A DNA stretch of 64,000 nt from Clostridia bacterium (GTDB taxonomy: Bacteria > Bacillota > Clostridia > Oscillospirales > CAG-272). Under the pieces are notes generated by a model that saw only the letters and a list, made by a program, of their open reading frames with translations, was not told the origin of the DNA and ran no database searches. The stretch spans positions 1-64,000 of the forward strand of contig JAFVTS010000004.1 of assembly GCA_017503105.1 (NCBI GenBank), written 5' to 3'. The number at the start of each line of letters is the position of its first letter. Position 1 is the stretch's first letter. The position numbers and the translations under genes were made by a program. Shown piece by piece: positions 1 to 10,388 of the stretch.

Positions 1-301
1 CGTCCATCTGAGCAGCACCGGTGATCATGTTCTTAACGTAGTCAGCGTGGCCGGGGCAGTCAACGTGAGCGTAGTGACGAGCGTCAGTTTCGTACTCAAC
101 GTGTCTGGAGTTGATTGTGATACCACGAGCTCTCTCCTCGGGGCAGTTGTCGATCTGGCTGTAATCAAGGAACTCAGAACCGTTTGCGAGGGAAAGAGTC
201 TTGGTGATTGCAGCAGTGAGGGTGGTCTTACCGTGGTCAACGTGACCGATGGTACCAATGTTAACGTGGGGTTTTGTTTTTTCAAACTTAGCCTTTGCCA
301 T
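1..301 (-). CDS. tuf: Elongation factor Tu, N-terminal part (gene continues past the left edge)
   Basis: First 100 residues of EF-Tu, the GTPase that brings aminoacyl-tRNA to the ribosomal A site in the cytoplasm. Visible are the P-loop GHVDHGKT at residues 19-26, the switch I element RGITI at 59-63 and the G3 motif DCPGH at 81-85. The ATG at 299-301 is preceded by AGGAGG at a good distance. It is the last visible gene of the str operon, about 100 bp after fusA with no evident terminator between them. The C-terminal part lies outside the window, so intactness cannot be judged. Confidence 0.97.
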   Translation of the reverse strand, partial: MAKAKFEKTKPHVNIGTIGHVDHGKTTLTAAITKTLSLANGSEFLDYSQIDNCPEERARGITINSRHVEYETDARHYAHVDCPGHADYVKNMITGAAQMD

Positions 302-402
302 TTTGAAATTCCTCCTGAATATAAATTTTTATTTTTTAGATTTCTTTATCTAAAGAGCGTGTGCTCTCTTAGAACGGTAATTGTCCGCGAGGCTCTGAAA
401 AA

Positions 403-2526
403 TTACTTTGCTGCGCGGTTCTTGATGATCTCTTCCTGAATGTTCTTCGGAACGTCCTGGAATCCATCGGGCTCCATTACGTAAACCGCACGGCCCTGAG
501 AACGGGAACGAAGAGCGGTAGCGTAACCGAACATCTGTGCAAGAGGCACGTGAGCGTAGATTCTCGAAACACCGGGTGCGATCTGCTCCATAGAGTCCAT
601 CTGACCGCGGCGAGAGTTGATGTCACCGATGATATCGCCCATATAATCATCGGGGGTAGTGACGGAAACCTTCATAATAGGCTCTGTAAGAACGGGATCT
701 GCGCGCCTCATAGCTTCCTTGAATGCCATAGAACCTGCAATCTTGAACGCCATTTCCGAGGAGTCGACCTCGTGGTAAGAACCGTCATAAAGAGTAACCT
801 TTACGTCAACTACGTTATAGCCTGCAAGCACACCTGCCTGCATTGCGCCCTGGATACCTGCGTCAACAGCGGGGATATATTCCTTCGGAATAGCACCGCC
901 CGTTACGGCGTTGACGAACTCGTAGCCCTTGCCTGTTTCGTTGGGCTCGATAGTGATCTTTACGTGACCGTACTGACCCTTACCACCCGACTGACGGGCA
1001 TACTTTGTATCCTGATCAACCTGCTTACGGATGGTCTCCTTGTAAGCAACCTGAGGTGCGCCGATGTTTGCCTCGACCTTGAATTCACGAAGAAGACGGT
1101 CAACGATGATCTCAAGGTGAAGCTCACCCATTCCGGCGATGATGGTCTGACCCGTCTCATCGTCAGTATAAGTTCTGAACGTGGGGTCCTCTTCAGCAAG
1201 CTTGGAAAGCGCGATACCCATCTTTTCCTGACCCGCCTTCGTCTTAGGCTCGATAGCCTGACGGATAACGGGCTCGGGGAATACCATAGACTCAAGAATG
1301 ATAGGATTCTTTTCGTCGCAGAAGGTATCACCTGTGGTAGTGTTCTTTACACCGACGACAGCGGCGATATCACCTGCGTAGCAGATATCGATATCACTTC
1401 TCTCGTTTGCGTGCATCTGAAGAATACGTCCGAATCTCTCGTCAGAATCCTTCGTGGAGTTGTAAACAGCCGTTCCCTTCTGAACAGAACCGGAATATAC
1501 TCTGAAGAAGCAGAGCTTTCCGACGAAGGGGTCGGTCATAATCTTGAATGCAAGAGCGGAGAAGGGCTCCTCATCACTTGCGTGACGGCAATCTTCTTCA
1601 CCCGTTTCAGGGTTAACACCCTTGATAGCCTCGATGTCGGTGGGTGCGGGCATATACTCGATAATGTTATCGAGAAGCTTCTGAACACCCTTGTTCTTGT
1701 AAGACGTTCCGCAGCAAACGGGGATAATATCGTTTGCGATGGTAGCACGGCGCAGAGCCTTCTTAAGCTCTTCGTTGGTGATCTCCTCCTCCATGATATA
1801 GCGCTCCATAAGCTCCTCATCGGTCTCACAGATCGACTCGATCATGTTCTTGCGATACTCCTCAGCCATCTCCATCATATCCGCAGGGATCTCTTCGACT
1901 CTCATATCCTTACCAAGGTCGTCGTAATAAACGTCAGCCTTCATCTCCATAAGGTCGATGATACCGCGGAATGCGGACTCTTTGCCAATAGGAAGCTGCA
2001 CGGGAACTGCGTTCGCGCGAAGTCTCTCCTTAATCATTTTAACAACGCGGAAGAAATCCGCACCCATAATGTCCATCTTGTTGATGTAGCACATTCTGGG
2101 AACCTTATACTCGTTTGCCTGGTTCCAAACGGTCTCGGTCTGGGGCTCAACGCCGCCCTTTGCACAAAGAACGGTAACGGAGCCGTCGAGGACTCTGAGA
2201 GAACGCTGAACCTCAACGGTAAAGTCAACGTGACCGGGGGTGTCAATGATATTGACACGGTACTTGTTAGCCTTCGCAAGCTCAGCGTCGTGCTGGAACT
2301 CGGTGGGGACCCAATAACAAGTGGTAGCAGCGGAGGTAATGGTGATACCTCTTTCCTGCTCCTGTGCCATCCAGTCCATCGTTGCGGAACCGTCGTGGGT
2401 CTCACCTATGCGGTGAGTCTTTCCGGTATAGTAAAGGATTCTCTCGGTTGTTGTCGTCTTACCGGCGTCGATGTGAGCCATGATGCCGATATTTCTGGTA
2501 TGCTCAAGCGAATATTCTCTGGGCAT
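403..2526 (-). CDS. fusA: Elongation factor G
   Basis: Full-length translocase GTPase (707 residues, normal for the family) that moves tRNA and mRNA through the ribosome and helps recycle it. The N-terminal G domain shows [12 protein letters not shown] (P-loop, about residues 17-28), RGITI (switch I), DTPGHVDF (G3) and NKMD (G4). The C-terminal part carries the expected domain IV sequence GGKGQYGHV and the domain V stretch [19 protein letters not shown] stands upstream of the ATG. It lies between rpsG and tuf in the conserved str order, so co-transcription from the rpsL promoter is expected. Nothing unusual is seen. Confidence 0.98.
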   Translation of the reverse strand: MPREYSLEHTRNIGIMAHIDAGKTTTTERILYYTGKTHRIGETHDGSATMDWMAQEQERGITITSAATTCYWVPTEFQHDAELAKANKYRVNIIDTPGHVDFTVEVQRSLRVLDGSVTVLCAKGGVEPQTETVWNQANEYKVPRMCYINKMDIMGADFFRVVKMIKERLRANAVPVQLPIGKESAFRGIIDLMEMKADVYYDDLGKDMRVEEIPADMMEMAEEYRKNMIESICETDEELMERYIMEEEITNEELKKALRRATIANDIIPVCCGTSYKNKGVQKLLDNIIEYMPAPTDIEAIKGVNPETGEEDCRHASDEEPFSALAFKIMTDPFVGKLCFFRVYSGSVQKGTAVYNSTKDSDERFGRILQMHANERSDIDICYAGDIAAVVGVKNTTTGDTFCDEKNPIILESMVFPEPVIRQAIEPKTKAGQEKMGIALSKLAEEDPTFRTYTDDETGQTIIAGMGELHLEIIVDRLLREFKVEANIGAPQVAYKETIRKQVDQDTKYARQSGGKGQYGHVKITIEPNETGKGYEFVNAVTGGAIPKEYIPAVDAGIQGAMQAGVLAGYNVVDVKVTLYDGSYHEVDSSEMAFKIAGSMAFKEAMRRADPVLTEPIMKVSVTTPDDYMGDIIGDINSRRGQMDSMEQIAPGVSRIYAHVPLAQMFGYATALRSRSQGRAVYVMEPDGFQDVPKNIQEEIIKNRAAK

Positions 2527-2557
2527 TGAACTTTTTCTCCTTTATTATATCGAAAAA

Positions 2558-3058
<501 letters not shown>

Positions 3059-3182
3059 TCATAGGTACTCGAATGTTTTTCAATTCGTTAGTGCTCGTTT
3101 TGTAATATAGATGGGTTTAGGAAAATCTAAACAGCTTTAACATCACAGCACGTAAGCACATTTTTTCGCGTCCGTTTGTACC

Positions 3183-3596
3183 TTATTTCTTCGGGCGCTT
3201 TGCTCCGTACTTGGAGCGGCTCTGGTTACGGTTAGCGACGCCCTGAGTATCAAGGGTACCACGGATAATGTGATAACGTACACCGGGAAGGTCACGAACA
3301 CGTCCGCCACGGATGAGAACAACAGAGTGCTCCTGAAGGTTGTGACCGATACCGGGGATGTAGCAGGTAGCTTCCATTCCGTTGGTAAGTCTTACTCTGG
3401 CGATCTTACGAAGAGCCGAGTTAGGCTTCTTGGGGGTCGTCGTAGTAACCTTGGTGCAAACGCCTCTCTTCTGCGGTGCGGTGGCGTCAGTAGGTCTGTT
3501 CTGAAGTGCGTTGAAGCCCTTCTGAAGAGCAGGGGTCTTGGACTTGTAGGTCTTGTCCTGACGTCCGTTCTTTACGAGCTGGTTAAAGGTTGGCAT
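3183..3596 (-). CDS. rpsL: 30S ribosomal protein S12 with Arg at the Lys88 (streptomycin) position
   Basis: Decoding-centre protein of the 30S subunit, 137 residues, first gene of the str operon. The loop [13 protein letters not shown] is intact and keeps both lysines at the E. coli 42/43 positions. The second conserved loop reads [13 protein letters not shown], whereas E. coli and most bacteria have GGRVKDLPG. The codon is CGT, so the residue is arginine. Lys-to-Arg at this site (Lys88 in E. coli and M. tuberculosis numbering with Met) is a classic streptomycin-resistance change. The start has a GGAGG-type site immediately upstream (AGGAGGAAAATC). A consensus promoter is present at 3710-3738. 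Confidence 0.98.
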   Translation of the reverse strand: MPTFNQLVKNGRQDKTYKSKTPALQKGFNALQNRPTDATAPQKRGVCTKVTTTTPKKPNSALRKIARVRLTNGMEATCYIPGIGHNLQEHSVVLIRGGRVRDLPGVRYHIIRGTLDTQGVANRNQSRSKYGAKRPKK

Positions 3597-3709
3597 GATT
3601 TTCCTCCTTCTTCAAATATTTTTTATATATCATCGCCCGTTTTAGGCGCGGATATACGGTTGTTACGGTGAAAATGGCATAATTCACCCATTCCCACACA
3701 TTCCACTCT

Positions 3710-3738
3710 ATTTTATCACCAAAATACGTTTTTGTCAA
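3710..3738 (-). promoter_or_regulatory. Promoter of the str operon (rpsL-rpsG-fusA-tuf)
   Basis: On the minus strand: -35 TTGACA (3733-3738), 17-base spacer, -10 TAAAAT (3710-3715). Transcription would start near 3703, leaving a leader of about 105 nt before rpsL. It shows that the str operon is driven independently of rpoBC, which lies 38 kb upstream. Confidence 0.85.
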
Positions 3739-3779
3739 TAGTTTTTTTGAATTTTTTTACGCCGCCTTTTAAACGCGCG

Positions 3780-4160
3780 TCAATCCGAGTCGTTTTTGCC
3801 GCTTTCGGCGATCTTTTCTTCAAGCTCGCGCACGCGTTTTTCAAGTATCGCCTGCATTTGAGTTATTCTGTAGACCCGCTTGTTCATATGTGAAACTATC
3901 GCGGTCAAAGTAAGTATTATAATAAACGCGAACAGGATAGCGAACAGGAAGATAGCGTTTACCGGCAACTGTATACCGATAAGTCCCGCCGCCCATATCG
4001 CAAGCTTCGGGAAAATCGCGAGAACAAGCAGCACCGTGGCAGTCAGAAGCCACACGAGAGCGTACTTGAGATTAAACTTTTTGATTACGAGATACCTTAA
4101 AACAACGGTCAGGAAGACAAGTGCGAATGCTATGAAGAATATCTGAAGTTTCAGATCCAT
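3780..4160 (-). CDS. DUF2304-family small membrane protein
   Basis: A 126-residue protein with about three hydrophobic segments (residues roughly 5-22, 32-52 and 62-88), followed by a charged C-terminal helix containing LEKRVRELEEKIAES that is likely a coiled coil. Length and layout fit DUF2304 proteins, which are commonly encoded directly beside DPM1-like GT2 enzymes, as here (one base downstream of the GT2 gene). The pair probably transfers or presents a polyprenyl-linked sugar at the membrane; that role is inferred from context. It is the last gene of the polysaccharide cluster before the str promoter. Confidence 0.8.
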   Translation of the reverse strand: MDLKLQIFFIAFALVFLTVVLRYLVIKKFNLKYALVWLLTATVLLVLAIFPKLAIWAAGLIGIQLPVNAIFLFAILFAFIIILTLTAIVSHMNKRVYRITQMQAILEKRVRELEEKIAESGKNDSD

Positions 4161-4161
4161 T

Positions 4162-4890
4162 TTAAGATACCTCCTTCGTTTTCTTTTTCTTCTTTTTTCT
4201 CGTTCCGAGGCGCAGTATCAAGAGCGCTAAGGAAACCTTTATCATATAATAGACCGAGCGAAGAGCGTTGATGGAGGAAACTCCCCCTTCCCTCTCGCGC
4301 ATCCGAACGGCGACGTCACGCACCCTGAAGCCGTTAAGCGAGGCTGCCACTATTGCCTCGGGCTCGGGATAATCCTGCGCGTATTCCTTGGCAAAATAAG
4401 CGGTAAGCTCCTTGTTGGTGGCTCTGAAGCCGCTCGTGGTATCCGTCGCGCGCGTGCCGCAAGTGAGCCTTATGACCACTCTTATAAATCCTATTCCGAG
4501 TCTGCGCATAAACGAGGTCTGGAACCCCTTCTTTTCGATAAAGCGGGAGCCGATAGTCATATCCGCCTCCCCCGCCTCGATAGGCGCGATAAGGTCTTTT
4601 ATATAAGCGGGGTCGTGCTGTCCGTCGCCGTCAGTCTGCACGGCAACGTCGTACCCGTTTTCCCAAGCGTATATATACCCCGACTGCACGGCGCCGCCGA
4701 TGCCGAGATTCGCGGGCAAGGATATATAGTTATACCCTCTTTTAACAAGTATTTCCTCTGTATTGTCGGTTGAACAATCGTTTATGACCACGTAATCGTA
4801 CTGCGGATAATTCTCGATAAGATCGTCAACCACTTTTTCGATATTTTCCGACTCGTTATATGCCGGAATAATAACTAAAACCTTCATCAT
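4162..4890 (-). CDS. GT2 glycosyltransferase, dolichol-phosphate-mannose-synthase-like
   Basis: A 242-residue GT2 enzyme expected to transfer a sugar from a nucleotide donor to polyprenyl phosphate at the cytoplasmic membrane. The N-terminus reads VLVIIPAYNESENIEKVV, followed by the metal-binding TDGDGQHDP around residues 87-95 and the GSRF segment, all typical of the DPM1 type. There is no long C-terminal membrane domain, only a hydrophobic stretch near residues 212-228 and a lysine-rich end. It is adjacent to the DUF2304 protein. The sugar and the acceptor cannot be read from sequence. Confidence 0.88.
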   Translation of the reverse strand: MMKVLVIIPAYNESENIEKVVDDLIENYPQYDYVVINDCSTDNTEEILVKRGYNYISLPANLGIGGAVQSGYIYAWENGYDVAVQTDGDGQHDPAYIKDLIAPIEAGEADMTIGSRFIEKKGFQTSFMRRLGIGFIRVVIRLTCGTRATDTTSGFRATNKELTAYFAKEYAQDYPEPEAIVAASLNGFRVRDVAVRMREREGGVSSINALRSVYYMIKVSLALLILRLGTRKKKKKKTKEVS

Positions 4891-4917
4891 TCTATCCTTA
4901 TTATATATAATGAATTA

Positions 4918-6144
4918 TTATTCGAAGATAAAATCTATAAGCTTTCTTAAATTTTCATCTCTTTCAAAGCGCTCAAGATAAAGCTTGTCAGCACGTCTGC
5001 CCATTTCAAGCCGACCGTCCTCACCCGCGTCGTAAACACGCTTAAGATTGGCGTAGAGCGCATCGGCATCCCCCGCAGGTCCTGCGAAGCCTGCTCCCGA
5101 CTCCGCTATTATCTCGCGAGCCTCGCCGTCCATCGCGAGCACTATGGGGCGTCCCATTGCTATATAAGACGTTACCTTTGCGGGAATGGTGCACTCAAGA
5201 AGCGAGCTTGCCGACAGGCAGGCAACAAGGCAGGATGCAACGCTTGCGTATTTCGGCACGTCAGCCATAGGATGCTGCCCCTCAAAGAAGAAGCGGTGGG
5301 CAAGCCCCTCCTCGGCAACGAGCTTTTCAGCCTCACCTCTTGACATTCCGTCACCGACTATTATCCAATTCGCGGATATTCCGTCAGCCTCCAAGCGCTT
5401 TGCCGCCTCGACCATAATAGGAAAATCCTGCGCGGGGCTGATATTACCCGTATAGACGATATTAAATCCGCCGCCGAAGCGCGCCCAAAGCTCGGGAGAG
5501 GTAACTTTTTCCGAATATATCTTCTCGGGGCACTGCGGCATTATAAGGATCTCATCGCGGGATTTTCCCGTGCGCTCGGCGAGTATATCTCTCGCGCGCT
5601 TCGTCATACAAATGAGCTTGTCCGTTTTTATGTAATACTTCGTAGACGTTTTATAGAGTATTTTTCTTATCAGCTTATTCTTGAAATTCAGAACGGAGTA
5701 AAGATTTTCGGGCCAGAGGTCCATTACGTAAGTAACGCTCGGGATCTTCTTTTTCTTCGCTATTTTAAGCCCTGCTTTGCCCATATAAACGGGGGAAAGA
5801 GAGTAAATGAAAACTCTGTCGTAATGATTTTTATAAAGCTTTCTGACCCTTTTTGCGCTTGAATACGGGAAGGTCATATAGTTTAAGAAAATACGCACGT
5901 TGGAATTGCTGCCGCGTTTTATTTCAAAGCAACGGTAAATATTTATCTCGCCGTGCTTTTCCTCACGCCGCTTCCACGCACCGTAGCCGTCAAACCATTC
6001 GCCTTTGGGATAATTCGGCTCGCCGCAAAGAACGTCGACCTCTATATCGTTTTCGACGAATCCTTCGCAAATATCGTTAATTCTGAAATTCTCGGGCCAG
6101 AAGTGCTGGCATACCACGAGAATGCGTCTTTTTTCTGTCTGCAA
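4918..6144 (-). CDS. GT4-family glycosyltransferase (WbuB-like)
   Basis: A 408-residue GT-B enzyme. The N-terminal half has VCQHFWPENFRINDI and VLCGEPNYPKG, typical of the WbuB/GT4 N-terminal domain. The C-terminal half has IVYTGNISPAQDFP and IIVGDG, then the family's E-x7-E region around the SLLECTIPAK and MDGEAREIIAESGAG segments. The role is to add a sugar (often N-acetylfucosamine or a related sugar in named homologues) to a lipid-linked glycan in the cytoplasm. It sits between the large membrane protein and the DPM1-like gene and is probably co-transcribed with both. Confidence 0.87.
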   Translation of the reverse strand: MQTEKRRILVVCQHFWPENFRINDICEGFVENDIEVDVLCGEPNYPKGEWFDGYGAWKRREEKHGEINIYRCFEIKRGSNSNVRIFLNYMTFPYSSAKRVRKLYKNHYDRVFIYSLSPVYMGKAGLKIAKKKKIPSVTYVMDLWPENLYSVLNFKNKLIRKILYKTSTKYYIKTDKLICMTKRARDILAERTGKSRDEILIMPQCPEKIYSEKVTSPELWARFGGGFNIVYTGNISPAQDFPIMVEAAKRLEADGISANWIIVGDGMSRGEAEKLVAEEGLAHRFFFEGQHPMADVPKYASVASCLVACLSASSLLECTIPAKVTSYIAMGRPIVLAMDGEAREIIAESGAGFAGPAGDADALYANLKRVYDAGEDGRLEMGRRADKLYLERFERDENLRKLIDFIFE

Positions 6145-6157
6145 AGAAAAGCACTCC

Positions 6158-8347
6158 TTAATGATAAATTATTTCGTAAATACAGCAATTACTCTCGTTG
6201 TAAAGCACTTTAAACTCAAGGTTGTATTTTTCAAGAAGCTCGGACGGTGTAAGATCGAACTCGATCTCACCTCCGATCGAAGCAAGATATTTAGCTTCCG
6301 TCTTTACTACTTCGCCGTAATTTATTTCTATTTTTGCATAATCCTCTTGTATCAAGGATATTTCCGTTTCCTCGTCGGTAAATTTGACGGCGATATGAGC
6401 ATATCGGTTATAAACGAATTCCTTCTCACCCAAAGGATCAAAACGATGCCAAAAATCAAGATTTGGGATATAATTTACGGAATTTACAGTCGGGGCGCCG
6501 TTGGCAACAAGGAATTGCCCTACTATATGATTTTCATACCCTATCCACTTAGCGTCGGGATCCTTTTCAACTATTTCTCTGATCGCATATGACAAAGGCT
6601 TTTCAACGAGAACGTCCGCGCCGTGCATCACAGGGTTGACGCACAAGCCAAGCACGCACATAAGAGTTGCGGATGCCGTTATTGCCGATGCACAAACGCG
6701 CTCGGGCGCTCTGCAATACGCTATATACGCGATGAAGATCGCAAACATAAGCGATATGACGCAGAACCATACGGGCATATACGTAGGCACCGTTTTATAA
6801 GTGGAATATACCCAAAACGCGGAGCAAATCAACACCACGGGTGCGAAAACGGTCAAAGAAACGCGTTCTTCCTTCTGAGAAATATGTCTTATAAGCAAAT
6901 AAAGATTTGCCAAAGCCAAAAAATCTGCAGTACGAATAGCCATAGAATAGCTGAAAAGACTGTACTTAGCGAGCCAAACGGGGAAACCGAACTCGGTATA
7001 AACAAACAAGAAAAGCGTTGGGATCAAAACGGCGACGTTAAAGACGTCGATTTTTACCGTTTTATCGTGACGTCTTCTTATTATTTGACGCACAAGAATG
7101 AAGCTCGATGCTATCATAGGCAATGGCAAAAGGCTGAAGAAATTAGACGCTACGCTGGTGTTACTCATATACGTTACGCTCTTGAACGGCAGCATAGGCG
7201 TGTGGAGAAAAGCAGCGGCTTTTTCAAGCCCACCGCCGCCGGTATCAAATCTTTTGCCGGGATAAACGGTCGCAAGAAGCGTTTCGTTTGCCTTTGCCGT
7301 ATCGGAAAGATAAGCAAGAACGATGGACGCCATAAGTGCGAACGCCGCGCCGATTATCAGAAGATCGTACCACCTTGAAGCTTTTATTTCATTGCGCTTG
7401 GTTATTATCAGCCAAACGATGAGTCCGATAAGAATGTATCCGTAAGGCACCTGCCAGGCGGGATAGAGCTTCACTATAAACAGCGTAGCCGAAAAAGCGG
7501 CAACTGCGGCGTAAAGGATCTTTCTGCCTATCCTTTTTTCGCCGAAGAAATAGTATGCCGCGACAATAAGCATTTGGGCGGAAATAAGGTACGAGCAAAC
7601 GCTCCACCACATCGAAAACTGCGAAAGTCCGATAAAGCCCGCGCCGAAAAGAGCAAGACGTCTTTTTCCGCCCGAAATAATAAGCGAGAACTCGTAAGAC
7701 GCCATAAAGCTCATTACCATAAGGAAGCTCCAATAGAAGGAAAGTCCTCTCTCAGCCCCGAGGATATAATATCCCCACGACATAGGAGCCGAGAGCGACG
7801 ACCATCCAAGCTGCAAGCCGTTTGCGGAGATGGAGTAGTTCTCCGTTGCTCTTAAGATATAATTAAACTCATCAAAGCCTTCAAAATCCGAGGTAAACGC
7901 TCTCGGCACGTACACGAGCCACTCGTCGCTTCTGATTCCGCGTGGGATGCCGAAGAGCGGCAACGTCGTGTCCGTGCGCATATCAGGCTGAATATTCCAA
8001 TTGAACGCGCCAACGCTTGAGAAATTTATGTTTAATATCACAAGACTCGCAAAAACACAGAGCGCTATATACCAACGGTTTTTGAACATAAAATCAAAGA
8101 TCTTACGTCTATCAAAGGCAATGCACAAGCCGAAAAACGCGTAAAGAACAAAGAAGAAAAGCGTTCTCAGCAAGGAACCGGCAGAATAAAACAACCTTGC
8201 GGAAAATGTCCAAGAGCCGAATACAAGCTGCAAAACAGCCGTGTATAACACTCCTGAAATAAAAGCCGCACCGAAGGCTGCCACCAAAACCGTGACGAGG
8301 CGTTTTTTATTCTCGCCAACGCACTCCCTGAAAGTTTTTACATCCAT
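6158..8347 (-). CDS. Large polytopic membrane protein of the polysaccharide locus
   Basis: A 729-residue protein with many hydrophobic segments (an estimated 13-15) spread from residue 18 to about 570, then a soluble C-terminal domain of about 150 residues. The overall shape resembles YfhO/GT-C-like integral membrane glycosyltransferases, with an early charged loop (residues about 115-165, containing GIPRGIRSDEW) between the first membrane segments as in that class. A precise family could not be assigned by eye. Its place among glycosyltransferases, 5 bp from the upstream GT2 gene, suggests modification of the exported glycan outside the membrane. That function is inference. Confidence 0.7.
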   Translation of the reverse strand: MDVKTFRECVGENKKRLVTVLVAAFGAAFISGVLYTAVLQLVFGSWTFSARLFYSAGSLLRTLFFFVLYAFFGLCIAFDRRKIFDFMFKNRWYIALCVFASLVILNINFSSVGAFNWNIQPDMRTDTTLPLFGIPRGIRSDEWLVYVPRAFTSDFEGFDEFNYILRATENYSISANGLQLGWSSLSAPMSWGYYILGAERGLSFYWSFLMVMSFMASYEFSLIISGGKRRLALFGAGFIGLSQFSMWWSVCSYLISAQMLIVAAYYFFGEKRIGRKILYAAVAAFSATLFIVKLYPAWQVPYGYILIGLIVWLIITKRNEIKASRWYDLLIIGAAFALMASIVLAYLSDTAKANETLLATVYPGKRFDTGGGGLEKAAAFLHTPMLPFKSVTYMSNTSVASNFFSLLPLPMIASSFILVRQIIRRRHDKTVKIDVFNVAVLIPTLFLFVYTEFGFPVWLAKYSLFSYSMAIRTADFLALANLYLLIRHISQKEERVSLTVFAPVVLICSAFWVYSTYKTVPTYMPVWFCVISLMFAIFIAYIAYCRAPERVCASAITASATLMCVLGLCVNPVMHGADVLVEKPLSYAIREIVEKDPDAKWIGYENHIVGQFLVANGAPTVNSVNYIPNLDFWHRFDPLGEKEFVYNRYAHIAVKFTDEETEISLIQEDYAKIEINYGEVVKTEAKYLASIGGEIEFDLTPSELLEKYNLEFKVLYNESNCCIYEIIYH

Positions 8348-8352
8348 CAGCT

Positions 8353-10341
8353 TTACCTCAAACTAAAATCTTCGCTCTCAAGTGTAAGATTCGGATTATA
8401 ATAAGGATCCCCGCTCTCAAGCTCGTCCCCCCATCTGGAAATAAAATTATCAACCTCCAAATGGAATCTCTTGACCTTAGCTTTATTGTTTTCATATCCG
8501 CGGCTCTTTGATTCATAATGATAAGCCTCGGCATACGGAGTCCAAACAATGTTGTATCCTGCGCGTCTGACCTTCATACAAAAGTCAACGTCATTAAATG
8601 CAACCGCAAAGGATTCTTCGAGTCCTCCGACTTCGTTATAAACCGATTTTCTCACCATCATTGCCGCAGCGGTAACCGCGCTGTAATTCTGCGCAATCGT
8701 AAGCCTCGAGAAATAACCGGTTTCTCCGCGAGGATAATACTTGTGCGAATGCCCCGCTACGTCACCGATACCGATTATAACGCCGGCGTGCTGAATAGTA
8801 TCATCCGGATAATATAGCATCATACCGCAAATTCCAACGTCTGAACGCTGAGTGAACATAAGCATTTCCTCGATCCACTCGGGGGTAAGTATCTCTATAT
8901 CATTATTCAAAAGAATGAAATACTCACCGTTTGCATACGTCGCACCGAAATTGTTTATCTTGGAATAGTTAAACTCGTGCTCCCAATAAACGACGCGAAG
9001 GCGCGGATACGTTTGCTCTGCGGTCTTATAATATTCAAAAGTCTTTTCCTCTTGGCTGTTATTTTCGATAACTATAACTTCGAAATTCTTATAGGTGGTT
9101 TTTTCGTAAATACTTCTCAGGCAAAAATCAAGATCATCAATATGATCTTTAGTGGGAATAAGAATAGAAACGAGAGGTTCGCCTTTTATCTCGTATTTAA
9201 TGCGATAAGTGGAGGGCACCTGAGAATCCGTCACCTCACCGCGAAGACCTATTCTTTCAATATGCTCCGCAAGAGCTTTCTTCGCCGCCTCTACAGTATA
9301 CGGCTTTGCCGAAATGTTGGAGGCAACGGAGTCGGGATGACAGCGCCAGAAATATAATATCTCGGGGATATGAACTATATTTTTCGCCTTTTCGGTAAGG
9401 CGCAGGATAATATCGTAGTCCTGGCTTCCGTCAAACTCGGGTCTGAAGGCGCCGACAGCGTCAAGAAGCTCGCGGGAAAATGCCGTAAAGTGACAGATAT
9501 AGTTATAGCTGCGAAGCATATCGGGAGAGAAATCGGGCTTGTGGAAGAAGTGATACGCGTCCTTCGTTTCATCCTTTGAAAACTTTGCCTCATCCGTGTA
9601 TATGAAATCCGCGCCCTTTTCGCTTATCGCCTTCATCATCTCAAAAAGAGCAGCGGGGTGAAGCTTGTCGTCGTGATCGAAAAGCGCTATATAATCACCC
9701 GTCGCCATCTGTATGGCTGCGTTGGTGTTTGCCGAAATTCCAAAGTTCTTATCAAGCCTTTTGTACTTTATGCGCTCATCCTCTTTCGCGTATTCCAAAC
9801 CGACGCGCTCGACCTCGGGATGCCCGTCGTCACTTCCGTCGGCAAGACAAAGCTCCCACCCCGAATAGGTCTGCGCCTTCACGGATTCTATCATCTCGCG
9901 AAGATAGTTTTCGGGAGTGTTGTAAAGAGGAACTATAACGCTGAATTTAACGGGCTTTTCAAAGACGAACGCTCTTTGCGCGTTAAGATCATACGAGTGA
10001 TTCAAGGCGCGTTTTTCACCGCGGCGTCTTCTGATGACCATCTTGATCTTCTTCACGGTATGCTTGAAGCCGTAAAGTCTTATATTATTAAAAACCTTCG
10101 AAGCGTGACTGATGCCCGGTATCTTTCTCAAAAGAGTGAAAAACCATCTGAGCGGTGCGGTTATTCTCCACGATTTGGATTTCAAAACAGACTCAAGCTC
10201 ACACACCGCAGACGCTACTTTCGCGCTGAGCTCTGCATTTTTCTTTGCTTCCTCGCGGCAAATGCGTTTATAACGCGCGGCTTCTTCCTCGCTCTTTTTC
10301 AGCTTCTCAAGCAGTTCTTCTACATTGTATTCTTGGCTCAT
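8353..10341 (-). CDS. Tandem-domain GT2 glycosyltransferase with N-terminal coiled coil
   Basis: A 662-residue cytoplasmic protein with two GT-A domains. Residues 1-60 are a charged coiled coil, followed by SKSWRITAPLRW, a motif frequent in rhamnan/O-antigen GT2 proteins. The first GT2 domain starts at FSVIVPLYNTP (about 133) and has the metal motif FDHDD. The second starts at LVSILIPTKDH (about 378) and has LLNNDIEIL. Such tandem enzymes often extend repeating polysaccharides by adding two linkages. It sits directly after the ABC exporter ATPase gene; a 19-bp tandem duplication separates the two. Confidence 0.88.
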   Translation of the reverse strand: MSQEYNVEELLEKLKKSEEEAARYKRICREEAKKNAELSAKVASAVCELESVLKSKSWRITAPLRWFFTLLRKIPGISHASKVFNNIRLYGFKHTVKKIKMVIRRRRGEKRALNHSYDLNAQRAFVFEKPVKFSVIVPLYNTPENYLREMIESVKAQTYSGWELCLADGSDDGHPEVERVGLEYAKEDERIKYKRLDKNFGISANTNAAIQMATGDYIALFDHDDKLHPAALFEMMKAISEKGADFIYTDEAKFSKDETKDAYHFFHKPDFSPDMLRSYNYICHFTAFSRELLDAVGAFRPEFDGSQDYDIILRLTEKAKNIVHIPEILYFWRCHPDSVASNISAKPYTVEAAKKALAEHIERIGLRGEVTDSQVPSTYRIKYEIKGEPLVSILIPTKDHIDDLDFCLRSIYEKTTYKNFEVIVIENNSQEEKTFEYYKTAEQTYPRLRVVYWEHEFNYSKINNFGATYANGEYFILLNNDIEILTPEWIEEMLMFTQRSDVGICGMMLYYPDDTIQHAGVIIGIGDVAGHSHKYYPRGETGYFSRLTIAQNYSAVTAAAMMVRKSVYNEVGGLEESFAVAFNDVDFCMKVRRAGYNIVWTPYAEAYHYESKSRGYENNKAKVKRFHLEVDNFISRWGDELESGDPYYNPNLTLESEDFSLR

Positions 10342-10349
10342 AACAGTCC

Positions 10350-10388
10350 TCTCTCAAAATCAATTTAATCTCTCAAAATCAATTTAAT
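10350..10388. repeat. 19-bp perfect tandem duplication
   Basis: Two back-to-back identical 19-base copies (10351-10369 and 10370-10388, core CTCTCAAAATCAATTTAA) cover the stop codon of the exporter ATPase gene and the ribosome binding site region of the following GT2 gene. On the minus strand each copy contains ATTAAATTGA followed by TTTTGAGAG. The duplication lengthens the intergenic spacer without altering either protein. It looks like a recent slippage event. Confidence 0.95.

Noticed and set aside
550-2529. Long open frame on the plus strand antisense to fusA
   Set aside because: It is the exact antisense of a conserved gene; its length follows from biased codon use and the translation has no recognisable domain.
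3740-3760. T runs just upstream of the str promoter as a terminator for the DUF2304 gene
   Set aside because: On the minus-strand transcript these are A runs, and only a weak stem precedes them; no good terminator is seen there.
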